Assembly (NCBI GenBank): GCA_947179155.2
Contig: OX359282.1
Span: forward strand, 3,278,001-3,342,000
Length of the DNA: 64,000 nt
Direction of reading: 5' to 3'
Origin: Hedera helix
Lineage: Eukaryota > Streptophyta > Magnoliopsida > Apiales > Araliaceae
Shown here one piece after another: positions 35,946 to 47,837 of this stretch. The position numbers and the translations under genes were made by a program. Below the pieces are notes generated by a model. The model ran no database searches. It was not told the DNA's origin and saw only the letters and a program-made list of their open reading frames with translations. The first letter of the stretch is position 1; every line of letters starts with the position of its first letter.

Positions 35946-36960
35946 TATCGGAGGAGAAAAAATATATCTTTTAATCTAGTCAAAAGCTTCTTGGCAGTCT
36001 TTGGCCCATAGAAATGTCTTTTGATTCTGAGCTCCCTTCAAGGTGCCGAAGAAAGGGAGACACTTCTCGGCTAAACGTGCCACAAACTGTCACAGAGCTG
36101 CTAACCTCCCAGTTAACCGTTGAATTTCCTTGAAGTTCTTCGGCGATTGCATTTCAAGGATAGCCGATATTTTTTTGGGGTTTGCCTCTATCCCTCTTCG
36201 GCTAAACATATATCCCAAAAATTTGCCTGATCCGAGGCCAAATATGCATTTAGTTGGGTTAAGTCTCATGTTGTTTGATCTGACATTCTCGAAGCATTCT
36301 TTCAGGTCGAAGAGGTGATCTTCTTCCTTCATGCTTCGGACAATCATGTCGTCCATATAGACTTCCATGTTCCTCCCGATCTGGCTGTGGAATACTCTGT
36401 GCATCATTCGCTAGTAAGTGGCTTCGGCATTGATTAAGCCGAAGGACATGACTTTGTAGGCATAGATGGCTCGGTGGGTAATGAAAGTTGTCTTTGGTAT
36501 ATCGCTTTCAAGCATGGCGATTTGATTATACCCCGAGAAAGCATCCAGGAAGCTCATTATTGTATGTCCCGACGTAGAGTCTATTAACTAGTTGATGCTC
36601 GGGAGAGGGCAGTAGTCTTTGGGACACGCGTTATTCAGATCTGTAAAATCCACACACATCCTCCACTTCCCATTATGCTTTTTAACCAGCACTACATTGG
36701 CGAGCCACTCTGGATATGTAATTTCAAAAATGAAGTCAGTAGCCAAAATTTATCAATTTCTTCGTCAATTACCTTTTGTCTTTCAGGAGCTATATTCCTT
36801 CGTTTCTGCTTAATGGGTTTCAAGCTTGGGCTCACACTTAGTTGGTGCACGGCCACAGTCTTATCAATGCCTGGCATGTCGGCCGGGACCCATGCAAAGA
36901 TATTCGAATACTCCTATAAGAGAGCGACCAGCCGAGTTCTGGTGTCTTCTTGAAGGCCGG
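35946..36960 (-). pseudogene. Tat reverse transcriptase, broken by stops
   Basis: Minus-strand RT from KPIKQKRRNIAPERQKVIDE (about 36825-36765) through the fingers and palm (NGKWRMCVDFTDLN at about 36674-36633; SFLDAFSGYNQIA at about 36557-36519) to the catalytic motif VYMDDMIV (about 36365-36342) and LGYMFSRRGIEANPKK. The YMDD box is intact. In-frame stops and shifts near 36700, 36588 and 36412 break the frame. The enzyme would copy element RNA into DNA; this copy cannot be translated whole. Confidence 0.88.
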
Positions 36961-37700
36961 TTCCAATCTGTACGGTTTTCTCATCTTCTTCTTGAAATAA
37001 TGGAACCTCGACCGTGTCTTTGGCAGGTGTTGCTATTGGCTCGGTACATACCTCTGTAAAAGGTTCAAGCTCGATCTTCATGGTGGCGTTCTGCTTATTG
37101 TCGCTGATAGGGGATGTCTGGATGGTCTGTAGATAACATCTTCGGCAAAGATCCTGATCGCCGATTGATTCCCAGATCCCATTTTTGGTTGGAAACTTCA
37201 TTTTCAAATGAGGATTGAGGTTATTGCTTTCAGTGTCGACAATGTTGTTCTTCCCAAGATGGCATTGTAGTTGCTTTCTACTTGAACTACGTAGAAACAG
37301 ACCATAATGGAAGCTTGCTTCGAGGCTGTCCCGAAGATCACAGGCAATTAAATCGTCCCCGCTATACGGACTGGGTTATTCTCGAACCTGTATAATGGGG
37401 ACTCATTGCAGATCTCCAGCCCCAAGTTCAGTCAATTGTATGCTCGGCTATAGAGTATGTCAACTGAACTCCCATTATCAATAAGCATTCTCTCATGTCC
37501 AAGGTTCCAACCTGAGCTATGATGACCAATGCATCCTGGTGCGGAGTAACCATCCCCGATGGGTAATCTTCGTCGAAAAAGGTTATGGGGTCGGTCTTGG
37601 TGTTTGGTCATTTGTTAGACACTTGATGGACCTCTCTCCCAAACGCCTTTCATTTTTAGTTGGAGAAGGCGGAGATTGATCCTCCAGAAATGACATCAAC
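36961..37700 (-). pseudogene. Tat aspartic protease region, decayed
   Basis: The minus strand contains MLIDNGSSVDILYSRAY (about 37485-37435), the DxGS protease active-site block of this lineage, followed after a stop by YNAILGRTTLSTLKA-like sequence (about 37280-37230). Several stops. ORF 37207-36914 is the linker toward RT. Confidence 0.75.
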
Positions 37701-39140
37701 CACGCCTCTTACCTTTGTGATCAGTGGTAGAGGCTCGAGTCGATCAAAGGCTGACGGTCGGTAAGAATCGGCAACATAACTATCTAGATTGACCATCTGA
37801 ACTTGTTTTCCCAAAAAGTCTTTTAGTTGGTAACACTCTTCGGTGGCATGCCCTTTGGTTTCATGATAGGTACAATATCGATCCCCATTCTTTTATCTCG
37901 CAAAAACTCGTATCTTTGGGGGTTTCTCATAAAAGGGTTCATTTTTTAATGCTTTCACGATATTGCTTTTATTAGTATTCAGGGGCGTGTAATCCTTTTT
38001 GTTACCCCTTCTATCCCTCGGAGGATCGTTCTTCTGCTCCCAATCTCTGTTAGAATCTCTCCTGTCAGTCCCCTTTTTGTCGTTACCGTTGGATTTCTTT
38101 TCGGCACTATCGCCTCTGGGGTCTCTCTAGAGAAAATCACCTGTGTTTCTCGAAGAATCCCGAAGATTGGCGAGAGCCTCTTCTAATTCCACGAACTTGT
38201 CCACTTTTTCGTAAGTTTCTGACAAAGTTTCGGGAGCCTTTGAGATGAGTTCCTCGATCAACCTGCTGGATTTATCCACATTCAATCCCATGGTTAAAAA
38301 TTGAATTACCTGCTTCGGGTCGATTCCATTGATTTCAGACACAGCCTCCTGGAATCTTTTGACGTACTGTCGAAGAATTTCATTCGGCCTCTGTTTTACT
38401 TGTAGGAGGGAAGTCATCATTCGGGCACCTCTTTTGTTGCTCCCGAAGCGGGTATGAAATTGCTCTTACAGCTTTTCCCACGATTTAATAGACCCGGATG
38501 GGAGGGAAGTGATCCATTCTCTAGTAGTCTTCTTCAGAGTGGATAGAAATAGGTGGCACATCGCCACGGCATCATGTCCATGAAAGTGCATGGCTTGCTC
38601 GAAGGAGTAGGTGTGATCGTGGGGTCTCATGTTCCGTCATACATCTCCAGAGTTAGCTTCTTCTAACTCTCTTGAGAATGGGGAGAACCGGGCCTTCTTG
38701 GATCCATAGTACTTATCTGAAGCCTTCTTCGGTGAGGATTCCCCAGTATGGCTGTTGTGGCTTCGCTTATCTCCCTGATCTCTCTTGGAAGGCGATCGGG
38801 CTCGCTTCCGCAAGTCTCTTGTCCAGATCTACCTGGAAAGGGCCGGCTCCCTGTCCCGATCCCATTCACCACCTTCATGTCGTCTTGGGTGCCTGTCGTC
38901 TTGGTGATCACGGCGACCCGAGTCGGAGGTCGAGCCTCCCTGGCTCAGAAGGTCATCACCGGCCTCGGTTAATTCCTGGTATTGTTTATCGAGCTCTTTC
39001 TGTTGGGCATCTAGGGCTTTCTTCTTTTCGAGGAGGGCCTGAAGACGACGCTCTTTTTTGGCTATTGTCTCCCGGTGAGACTGAGTGGGAGGCGGCCTCC
39101 GTGAGTTATTCTGACTTCGTGTTCACTGTGATGTCTCCAT
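37701..39140 (-). pseudogene. Tat gag, decayed
   Basis: A probable start ATG lies at 39140 (METSQ, followed at once by a stop). A Lys/Gln-rich coiled coil follows (REIREISEATTA region and upstream), then the capsid block MMTSLLQVKQRPNEILRQYV (38420-38361) with RFQEAVSEINGIDPKQVIQF. The knuckle-like motif YCTYHETKGHATEEC lies at about 37880-37835. Several stops and shifts (38440-38470, 38650) make it nonfunctional. The same CxYH...GHxTxxC pattern is seen at 16449 and 44490 in the other two elements. Confidence 0.82.
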
Positions 39141-39179
39141 GTCAATTGTTATTGATGGAAAACTCACTTGTTACTAAAT

Positions 39180-39201
39180 ACGGCCCTCCTTCTAGCGCCA
39201 A
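39180..39201 (-). other. Primer binding site of the Tat element
   Basis: The minus strand directly after the 5' LTR reads TTGGCGCTAGAAGGAGGGCC, with the TGGCGC start common in Tat/Athila elements. The primer tRNA was not identified. Confidence 0.7.
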
Positions 39202-39685
39202 TGTTGACGCCTGATTCTGTCCGGCTGTCCTGCTAGCCGTCCGGGAAGAATACCTACACAAAAGTCCTAATAGCTTGGGCCATTAGTGGACTCCTCCGGT
39301 GTCAGTGTTAGTGAAGGTTTCAAGATTAGTCAACAATGGAGGCTTTGAGTATCTAGTATTGTAGAATAATGTGCGTAACCCTTACCTCCACTATTGACCA
39401 AATATTTATAGCACTTACTTAACACTTACTAGTCCTATTAGGAATGTCCATCGGAAAAGTAGTAATGGAATAGGTAAGTGACTATCCTACATCTCTTAGG
39501 ATGCAAGACTCCTACTCCAATTCGAATTAGATATAATAAGTCATTGCTAGCCGAATGGATTTAGGAACTGTACCCAAGCCTATTGGACTTTGGAGTCCTC
39601 ATGATAAATTGCCAAGCTGATGGTCTATTGGACCTAGCCCAATACGAATTACCTCATCAGGCCTGGTGAAATATCCATCCCAACA
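39202..39685 (-). repeat. 5' LTR of the Tat element
   Basis: 484 bp, TG...CA ends, homologous to 29762-30238. On the minus strand CTATAAATA (39407-39415) is a plausible TATA box. Confidence 0.93.
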
Positions 39686-39690
39686 GATTG

Positions 39691-39902
39691 TATTCCCTCT
39701 AGGAACATTGATTATGGACTTATGGGTTGGGGGTTAAATGAATATACAGTTCAATTTTTTTGACCTTGTTGTATTTGTGAATTATGAGTTAATTTTGAAT
39801 GTTGGCTTGATTTTGTTTAAATATAGAAACCAAATTTAGGTTGAGGCTTTGAGCGTACGGTTAAAATTGTAATTGTTTGGGAATCATTCAAATTAAACTA
39901 TG
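39691..39902. other. Short host segment between two Tat insertions
   Basis: 212 bp that was contiguous with 29761 before the element at 29762-39685 inserted; no gene recognised. Confidence 0.5.
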
Positions 39903-39907
39903 ACAAG

Positions 39908-40647
39908 TGTAGGAAAGTAATTTCGTACCTTGCTAGGATTAGAATTTCGTGTCGGGGTTGGAGGCGAGTAATGTGTAAAAAATATAGAATTCATTGATCG
40001 ATCAAAAAGGGGAAAAACGGGTGGACAATCACTTGAATAACATAAGGCAGAACTCCCGGTATCCTAGAGTTCTCTTTAGTGTCCAAGAGTCTTTCGTGTA
40101 TTTTTAGAGTTTTGAGAGAATCCAAGGATCAAAAGCTTTCTCTGGTATCTTGGGTCTCACGAGAATTTAAGTCCATATTTTGAGGATCTAAAAATATTCT
40201 CTTGTGTCTCAAACTCGGAGAGAATTTCCTATAGAGTTGTCCTGTTTCTAAAGTCCCTTCTTCTTGAAATGAGGGGACTATTTATAGAGTCTCCTGACAA
40301 AGGGGGCCATGTGCTAAGCATGTGACTTCGAGAAAAATTTAAGAAATACCCTTAGTCACAAAAAAATTCTTAGAATATCCTTAGTTACCCGAGTAATGCC
40401 CAAATCGTCTCGTTCTTCTAGCCGTCAATCCAATCCTTTAACCAATTCCTAATATGAGTTGTCCTCACGAGCCCTCTTCCTCGAGACTCGTGATGGCACC
40501 TATTGGGTTACGTTTTTCGAGATTTTAATTGTTCGTTCGTTGTTTGCTTGTTGTTTGTTATCTATTTATTTATTTTCATCTCATTCGCTTTAGTTCATTT
40601 AATTTGTTAGGTCAAGTGTAAAACCTAATTTTATAAACAGGCTCACA
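39908..40647 (-). repeat. 3' LTR of the second Tat-like element
   Basis: Window orientation TGTAGGAAAGTAATTTCGTA ... GGCTCACA; 740 bp, homologous to 45604-46333. Confidence 0.9.
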
Positions 40648-40661
40648 TTTTCCCCCTACAC

Positions 40662-41474
40662 GTGAGTCGCGTATTTAAAGTGGCGATCGTGCATAATTTT
40701 CAAGTCTTTGAGTCTTGCTTAATTTTCTAAACAACCTTAAGAATTTAATCTTGCGAGCCCTTTTTAGACAAAATATCTATACAAAAATTACAAATTAACC
40801 TAGTTAATTGTTTATTTATAGAGTCATACACCAATTAAGCTAATAAACATTACAGAATAATGTTTCCTCATGTTAACATTATTTTATATATTATAATGTT
40901 AGCAAGGTATATTATATTATTTCTTTATAACTTAGAGTAATATTTATTGATGTTTAGTTATCTTAGAATATAATATATACCAACTAGTTTTTTTGTTTTT
41001 TTAATGTATAAATCCAAGTTAAGGATTCAATTTGGTAGTCCACAAGGAAAAAAGGATTTTAGCCCACGTTACAGTAGAATTCGGTCCAACTTACATATTA
41101 ATTTAAGAATTTAATTTGGCTTTAAATTATCATGCATGTGCGGCTAATATATTCAGCAATCTGAAGTTTTAGAAGACCAACTCACAGCAGGAAACTAAGG
41201 AATTCTAGGAGTTTAACCATGCAACTTCCATCCAACTAGGAAACTGATTTCACTGAATTTTATTTTTCTTAATTATTTTTATTGTGATATGTTAGTCTCC
41301 TATTATTTTAGGTAATAATTAATTTGATTATAGAGAATTATATTAAGGTTTGAATTTATGTAATTACTTTTCCAATTAGGTTTTGGATTCTTGCTAGGTT
41401 TTCAAGCATTAAGGACTCTAGATCTTTCTATATAATACTATAAGCATTAAGGATTATTATTATTTATTATTTAT

Positions 41475-41554
<80 letters not shown>

Positions 41555-41840
41555 GTTGTTGTTGTTGTTGTTGTTCTTGTTGTTGTTGTTGTTGTTGTTA
41601 TTTTCATAATTTCTTATATTCGAACTTTTCTTGATGGTTGTTTCTTTTTCGTTTTAGGTGTCTTTAATGGGTCTTCCATATTTCTTTTCTAAGTCACTTC
41701 ACCTTAACGGGATCTTGGCTTTTTAAATAGAGGCTACATTTTCACAACAAAGGAACATCAGGGTCAAATAATCAACGTAACGACAAGAACTCATGAGAGT
41801 AATCTTTCTTTTCTGTACCAAGTTTACTTTTTCAAGCATC
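40662..41840. other. Noncoding internal region of the second Tat-like element
   Basis: AT-rich region between the 3' LTR/polypurine tract and the antisense gene; it contains the microsatellite at 41458-41600. Confidence 0.5.
41458..41600. repeat. (TTA)n/(TTTA)n/(TTG)n compound microsatellite
   Basis: A run of ATT/ATTT units changing to GTT units (41555-41600). Confidence 0.95.
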
Positions 41841-41851
41841 GATTTTGGTTT

Positions 41852-43608
41852 ATGCCGGGTTTTATCAAAGAGATGTTTTTCTTAAGGCGGCTTGTTGCAA
41901 TTAGAATTCACTATAGTAAGCAAGTTAATTACTTCGTATACTCCCTCCACCATAGAGTTCTTTTGCCTAATGTTCATCTTTGTAGGCTAGTTCCAAAGAT
42001 CACTCCACAGATCCTAAAACCACGAGGCCACCGCCACCTGTCACTGCTTGGGGCAGCTCCTTTCTTCGGAGATTGTGACCTTTTCTGGGATATGTCAAGA
42101 ATTATGATCGGTACTCTTTTTCTTGCCCCGACAAGGAAGGCTTGTATCTCTATGCTGTGGCTTACGAAAGCTGGGATAGTTATCGTAGTGCAAGTCGTAT
42201 TCCCCGCATGTGCATTGAAATACAAGAATACCTATACAGTCCGGTTCGCTTCCAGCCCGACTCTTGCCATCGGCTTCAGGGATAGCAGCACTGGACATAT
42301 GAGATTTTGAGGAACCCCGACCACGTGAAGAGGCTCGAGAATGCTGACGTCCTTCGATGTATCCATCTGTACAAGGATCTTGGTATTTATCAGGACCACA
42401 ATGCGCTCTGCATACTCCTTTCTCGATGGCGCTCTTTTAAAAAATTAGCCTACACGTTTTAGACTTCTCAAGTGATCGAAGATGATGAAGGTGAGAAGGA
42501 TGATGATCATACCCCCATAGGAGTTCTCAAGAGTGCTAGGATGATAATGATCATGCCCCTATAGGAGTTCTCAGGAATGTTAGGAACGAGGCCATGGGTT
42601 CTGCCATTTGTGGACTTTCCCGACCTTTTGGGACTACTAGCGATGCTTCCTCTCTCCTCATAACCAGCGCGTCCATCTTAGTGTTAACGACTCCTTGTTT
42701 GATGTCAGTTCTGCTCTAGCTTTGCATAGTTCAGTTCCTTCTTCCCATCCACACGCAACATCATCTCCCAATAACCTCGAAGGTACTAACGATTCCCATG
42801 ATGCTGACGCTATGGTTTCGGGTCTTACTCCCCCAAAGGAGCATCTTTCAGAACCTATTGCTAACATCACTCCCCCCCAAAAGGATTCTACCAAGAGGGT
42901 GCCTTGGGAGAGTCTTCTCGCGATATTGGATACTTGGTAAGTGTTTTTGGGGATCCTGCCAACTTTAACTTACTCCATCAGGACTATGGCACCTCACCCT
43001 TAGGCGACATTGGCTATCTTCTAGACAACCTTAATCCTGTGGAACCACTCATAGATTCAGAACCTACAATTCATGTTGCTCCGGATGTCATGGCTACCTC
43101 GAGAGTACCTCCTACCAGAGCTTCCTTCAATCCAACCGGAGAGCTTGTCCCTTGGAGGGGTTTTCATAGTGCTAGCTCCAGCTAAGAAATTCTTAAACGT
43201 CTCATAGCCTGTTACCCACAGACTATTGACCAGTTTAATGCTCATAATGCCTCATTCCAAACCATGGTATTGGGCCGACTCGGCAGTTTAGTTCTCAAGA
43301 TGCATAGTTTTCCTATCCAGTAGTTGCGAGTAGAAGACTTGGAGCAGATATGTTATAAGGTTGATGACCTCACTATGATTGTCTTAGACATATATCCCTT
43401 TCATTCCAAGCTGGACCTCATTTCTTCTAGCCGTCGTGCCATTGGGCTACACTCAAAGGTTGCTTTACGTTGCCATGAATATGATTTATTTTCCAAGGAG
43501 TCGTCGGAGGTCAAAGATGTCATGATTAAGTTGAAAGCCAAGCTTCAAAAGTTTGAGTCCATTGCTCAAGACCTTGAGGAAAAGATATCAACTATTATAA
43601 AAGCTTAA
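41852..43608 (+). pseudogene. Antisense gene of the second Tat-like element
   Basis: Plus-strand coding remnants opposite to gag. The convincing frame for the middle part reads NYDRYSFSCPDKEGLYLYAV, YESWDSYRSASRIP and EILRNPDHVKRLENADVL (about 42105-42350), with stops and frame changes. It resembles plant mobile-domain (aminotransferase-like) proteins, a tentative reading. The ORF listed in another frame at 41852-42310 is probably a shadow over part of this. The C-terminal part is open in pieces: 42695-42940 (Ser/Pro-rich), 42904-43185 (GESSRDIGYLVSVFGDP...), 43324-43608 (CHEYDLFSKESSEVKDVM, coiled coil). It shares position and orientation, but no recognisable sequence, with the aORF at 31175-33405. 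Confidence 0.6.
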
Positions 43609-44039
43609 GATATTGCCATTGCTGACTTGGAGGCTTTGTCCTTTCCCCTTCTTCAATTCAATGTATCATGGCCTTTAGACCACAACTCTTTGTAGCTTTC
43701 TCGTTTCCTATATAAGAAAACTTAATTTTATATCATATTTTAGTTATCAAAATATTTTCTATTTATTACATGTCTTTGCCTTTAACTTGAACCCTTATGA
43801 TATAATATTTGGTCCTTGAAGCATAAGTTATTCAAATTAGTATTCCAAGGCTTCAATGAGCATAAAATATATTAAAAAATCAATTTGTTTTCACAAACTA
43901 ACACTTAGATCTATACTTTAAAAAAAATTCATTCAAGTATAAATGAAAGTTTGAACAATTTTATTAATAAGTCATCTTGCTTTTAACGAAAAGCATAACA
44001 TTTCAAATTGAATAATATTTATCATATCATTCATACTTT

Positions 44040-44330
44040 TGAAGATAAAGTGTAACTTGTCGGGTTGAGGCCTAAGAATCGAGTGACTCGATCACTTTTA
44101 AAGTTTGAAAGTGTTAACTATCAGGTCGTTTTTAAAGTTTAAAAGCGTAACTATCTAATCGCTTTTGAAGTTTGAAAGTGTAACTATCACTTTTGAAGTT
44201 TGAAAGTGTAACTATCGGGTCGCTTTTGAAGTTTGAAAGCATAACTATCTGGCCGCTTTTGAAGTTTGAAAGCGTAACTTTCACTTTTGAAGTTTAAAAG
44301 TGTAACTATTAGATTAAGGGCTTATGATTA
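44040..44330. repeat. Short tandem repeats (GCTTTTGAAGTTTGAAAG units)
   Basis: About seven units of 30-37 bp containing CTTTTGAAGTTTGAAAG(T/C)G and TAACTATC. They lie where pol would be expected, at the junction of the gag and antisense-gene parts. Confidence 0.85.
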
Positions 44331-45300
44331 GGTGTCTCATCACTCTGGTTCGGCAGTAGCTTGTCCATAATGATATCTCCTTATTCCAGTTCAATTTCTC
44401 CTACCGTCAACTTTTCATGATACTTTCTCCTTAGACTATAACAATTCGTAGTGGAATGTCCCACATATTTATGATATACGCAAAAAGTATGTTGTCCCAA
44501 TCTCAAATCAACCCCTTCTCCAAATTGTAGTACCATCTGAAGGTGCCATAAGTGAGCGTCTTGTTAAACTCCCTCAAAAGGATATTGTGATTGCTCACTT
44601 CATCTAGTCCCAACCACGGAGATATTGACTCCACAAATCTTGCAATATGTTCTCTTGCATTATCTTTTTCTCCACTATACTTAGTGAACTGCGATGGGTG
44701 TTCAATGTACCCCGCAGGGTATGGCTGCATCCTCACGTGTGCCGGATACGATAGGGTAAAATCTAGTTTTGCAGGCCTGATCGACTGTCTTTTCATCTGG
44801 CTGATCAAATCCATCATGGCATCTTTTGTCACATATTGACCGGCCCCTTGAGCTTTTTGGGATGTCACTGCATATTGGTTCTTCTGTGGTGTTGGTAGGA
44901 TCAACACATACATGTGCACACTTGCATCCTGCAAAATTGATTGTTGGTTGTGTTATTGGTTATGGACTGGAATAAGGGGTATCTACACTTATGGGTCAAT
45001 CGGAACAAGTGGTTACTGGGCGGGACTCATTTCCACCCTTCACTGTAATCCCTCACCACTGTGTTGAGGTTCAAGATTTATCACTGGAATATGTTGGGCC
45101 TTTCCTCCATTAAACACATTCTGATGGTTCTTATCACTCTCATCCGCCTCTACGTGTTGATGTTGTTGTGAGCTTCCTGAAAGCATGGCTTTAAAGGCAG
45201 GAACTTGCATCATCTTTTGGCAAAAATTAACCATCTCCTCTTGTTGCCTTTGCATGTCTAACATCATATTCATCATCATTCCTTAACCTTCTCGCGCGTC
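44331..45300 (-). pseudogene. Gag of the second Tat-like element
   Basis: Minus strand: MMMNMMLDMQRQQEEMVNF (45279 onward, coiled coil), then after a break an ORF 44934-44503 with LDFTLSYPAHVRMQPYPAGY, SQFTKYSGEKDNAREHIARF and WYYNLEKG, the Tat-type capsid block. The knuckle-like motif FCVYHKYVGHSTTNC follows near 44490-44440 and LTVGEIELE near 44400. Breaks lie between 45040 and 44934 and at about 44500. It encodes particle protein in intact relatives; not functional here. Confidence 0.8.
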
Positions 45301-45584
45301 CTTCAACGCTTTTAGTATTTCCATTTGTACATTTATTTCCACCGTTTGTTCTCTCGTGGCCTCGTCACCTTGTGTGACAACACCCCTTACGCGTCGTTAA
45401 CCTGTCGTTGGTCCGCCATCGAAGAAGCAAAACTACTATCAGAAGCTTCCTCCACAATTGGTTGGTCTATGTCTATTGTCTTACAATAAATTTTGGCGAA
45501 GTGATGCTAACGTCTGATGAAAGTCTTCCCGAAACTCTTCCACTTCTAGTTGTGAGCATACCCTTCACAAACTCTCACCTCCCC

Positions 45585-45603
45585 AGCACAGTCACTAAAA
45601 GAA
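45585..45603 (-). other. Primer binding site of the second Tat-like element
   Basis: On the minus strand, a few bases past the 5' LTR, TGACTGTGCTGGGGAGG resembles the TGGCGACTCTGCTGGGGA site of the element at 12364-23151, suggesting the same primer tRNA class. Confidence 0.6.
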
Positions 45604-46333
45604 TGTAAGCAAAGAATTTTGTACCTTGTTAGGGTTAAGGTTTTGTGTCGGTGTTGGAGGCGAGCAATCTGCGAAAAATACGAAATTGATTGATTGATCG
45701 GAGATGGGAGAAGAACGAGTGGACAATCACTCGAATAACGCAAGGTAAAACTCTCGGGATCCCAGAGTAATCTATAGTGTCTAAGAGCCTTTAGTGTGTT
45801 TTTGGAGTTTTGAGAGAATCCAAGGATCAAAAGCTAATTTCTCTGGTGTCTCGGGTCTCAAGAGAATTCAAGTCCTAATTTCGAGGGTCCAAGAGTATTC
45901 TCTTGTATCTCAAACTCGGAGAGAATTTCCTAGAGAGCTGTCTGATTTCAAAAGTCCATTCCTCTTGAAATGAGGGGGTTATTTTTAGAGTCTCCTGGCA
46001 AAGGGGGTCATGTGTCAGGCATGTGACTTTGAGAGAAATTTCAGAAATAGCCTTAGTCGTAGAAAAATTTCTAGAATACCCTTAATTACCCGAGTAATGC
46101 CCAAATTGTCCCGTTCTTCTAGCCGTCAATCCATTCCCTCAAACAATTCTCAATATGAATTGACCTCACGAGCCTTCTGCCTCAGGACTCGCTATGACAC
46201 CTATCGGGTTACGTTTTTCAAGGTTTTCATTATTCATTCGTTGTTTGCTAGTTGTTCGTTATTTATTTATTTCCGTCTCATTCGTTTTAGTTCATTTAAT
46301 TTATTAGGTCAAGTGTAAACCCATGGGCTCACA
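45604..46333 (-). repeat. 5' LTR of the second Tat-like element
   Basis: Window orientation TGTAAGCAAAGAATTTTGTA ... GGGCTCACA; 730 bp, homologous to 39908-40647 with many substitutions. Confidence 0.9.
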
Positions 46334-46338
46334 ACAAG

Positions 46339-47767
46339 TAACCGAGGTAAGTTTCTAAATTGTATCTCAATATTTTTTATTTTGAAATTCTGTTTTTTAG
46401 TTTGGATTGTGAATATTTATTTATTGTATATTATAAAATTTTATTTATGTTGCATAAAATAATTGTAATTTGTAAACATTATTATGATTATTTAACATTA
46501 TGATTAATTCAAGTTTTCCTTATTTAATTTCAACAAAAAAATTAATTAAAATCTGTACCTGTTGGAAAAAAATTCCTAGATCCACCCCCGGTTAGATGTG
46601 AGCACCGAATCCGCTATTGCAAGTACACAAATTTGAGAGCGTCACAATGAGTACATATTTGAATAGGCAAAATAGTACTACTTCGAGAGTACTATTTCTA
46701 CTTATATTTTTAATATTTTTACATAATATGATAGTAAAGTGAGTCTCACTTTAATTCGAGAGGAGTATATAAGAAAAAATTAAAAATATATGTAAGACTA
46801 TCATTTCTGTACTTTAAAAGTGATCTACTTGTCAGATATTTAAAAGGAGTGATTGGATTACCAGGCTGTGTAAGGAAAATACAACCATCCATCGAATTGA
46901 TTGATCAAGCTCCTTGAGGAACTTAGTTGTAATAGTATTTATTGTTGGTTAGCACATACAACGACCAATAATAAATGGGGGTCGTTTCATCGTTTTCTAT
47001 TACAAAAGGAGTCATGTTTATGTCAACCGACGGATATGGTTGGATCGACGACCATTTCTCTAAAAATTCACCCGCACCTGTTTGTTGTTGAGATATTTTA
47101 TATGAATTTTATAAATAAAAAATTCAAAACGTAGATGAATCAATAAATATAATAAAATCTCAATAGATTCTCCTTTTGAATAAGAATGTAATATAATATA
47201 TTTGTTGAACTAGTATAAATATGTGACGTGTGTGCATAGATAATAATAAATTGATATGGGATGAATCATATAATTTTGCTATAATTGGTATAAGAGCTCA
47301 TAGTTTGATGAACTCAAGTATTACGTTGCATCTCATCTATTCCCGCCCATCCTATAAAAAAATTTAGTTTTTAATTCTTAAACTAAAAATTTGCAGGAAA
47401 AAATATAAAAGAAAGATTAATAAAAAAAGAGAGTATATAAATACATATGTTGGGATCACTTTAAACTTTTGAATGGGGTCACCTACTGTGGAGAAATGCT
47501 TCTTCCTCCTCAGTCGGTTACTCCCAGTCAATATAATGGCACCTCAGATAGATCTCACCTCATTTGATGGGGGAAAAAAATACCTCATATATAATTGCTA
47601 GGCCAAATCAGCATACAATTGTATAACAGCTTCAATTTGAATGGCAAACTGTAAAATTTTGCTAGTAAAACCTTAATATCAAACCGAAAAGGTTGGTCCA
47701 TTACTATATATGACTTTTGGCATCTGAAAAAGACCCAAAGCCCATAATTTCCATGTCCAAACCTTTC
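46339..47767. other. Intergenic DNA upstream of the BAHD-like gene
   Basis: AT-rich, no gene recognised. A small inverted pair (CTTCGAGAGTACTA near 46680 and TAATTCGAGAGGAGTA near 46752) may be a MITE remnant; not resolved. Confidence 0.5.
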
Positions 47768-47776
47768 TATAAATAG
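47768..47776 (+). promoter_or_regulatory. TATA box of the BAHD-like gene
   Basis: TATAAATAG about 70 bp before the ATG at 47838, leaving a short leader, as is normal for plant promoters. Confidence 0.6.
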
Positions 47777-47837
47777 AATTTCTGACTTCCATAATACAAA
47801 TCATCCACTACAAGCAGTTCTCAATCACCTACCAAAA

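Larger units (their letters stand above)
29762..39685 (-). mobile_element. Tat-lineage Ty3/gypsy retrotransposon with antisense gene
   Basis: A 9.9 kb element on the minus strand, flanked by the exact 5-bp TSD GATTG (29757-29761; 39686-39690). LTRs are 39202-39685 (5') and 29762-30238 (3'). A hand alignment of the two LTRs gave about 40 substitutions over some 477 sites (about 8%), so it is an old insertion. Order on the minus strand: PBS, gag, protease, RT, RNase H, a second RNase H, integrase, a gene in antisense, tandem repeats, polypurine tract. Two RNase H domains plus an antisense ORF between integrase and the 3' LTR are Tat-lineage traits. The coding regions carry stops and a catalytic substitution, so it is not autonomous. 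Confidence 0.93.
39908..46333 (-). mobile_element. Second Tat-like element, pol deleted, with antisense gene
   Basis: Minus-strand element with LTRs 45604-46333 (5') and 39908-40647 (3') and exact TSD ACAAG (39903-39907; 46334-46338). It keeps a PBS, gag with the CxYH...GHxTxxC motif, an antisense gene and a polypurine tract (GTGTAGGGGGAAAA on the minus strand, at about 40648-40661). No protease, RT, RNase H or integrase is visible; the gap corresponds to about 43620-44330, where short tandem repeats sit. Mobilisation would need a partner element. Confidence 0.88.

Noticed and set aside
38672..39214. 180-aa plus-strand ORF
   Set aside because: Antisense to the gag of the Tat element and reaching into its LTR; no recognisable domain, so a shadow frame.
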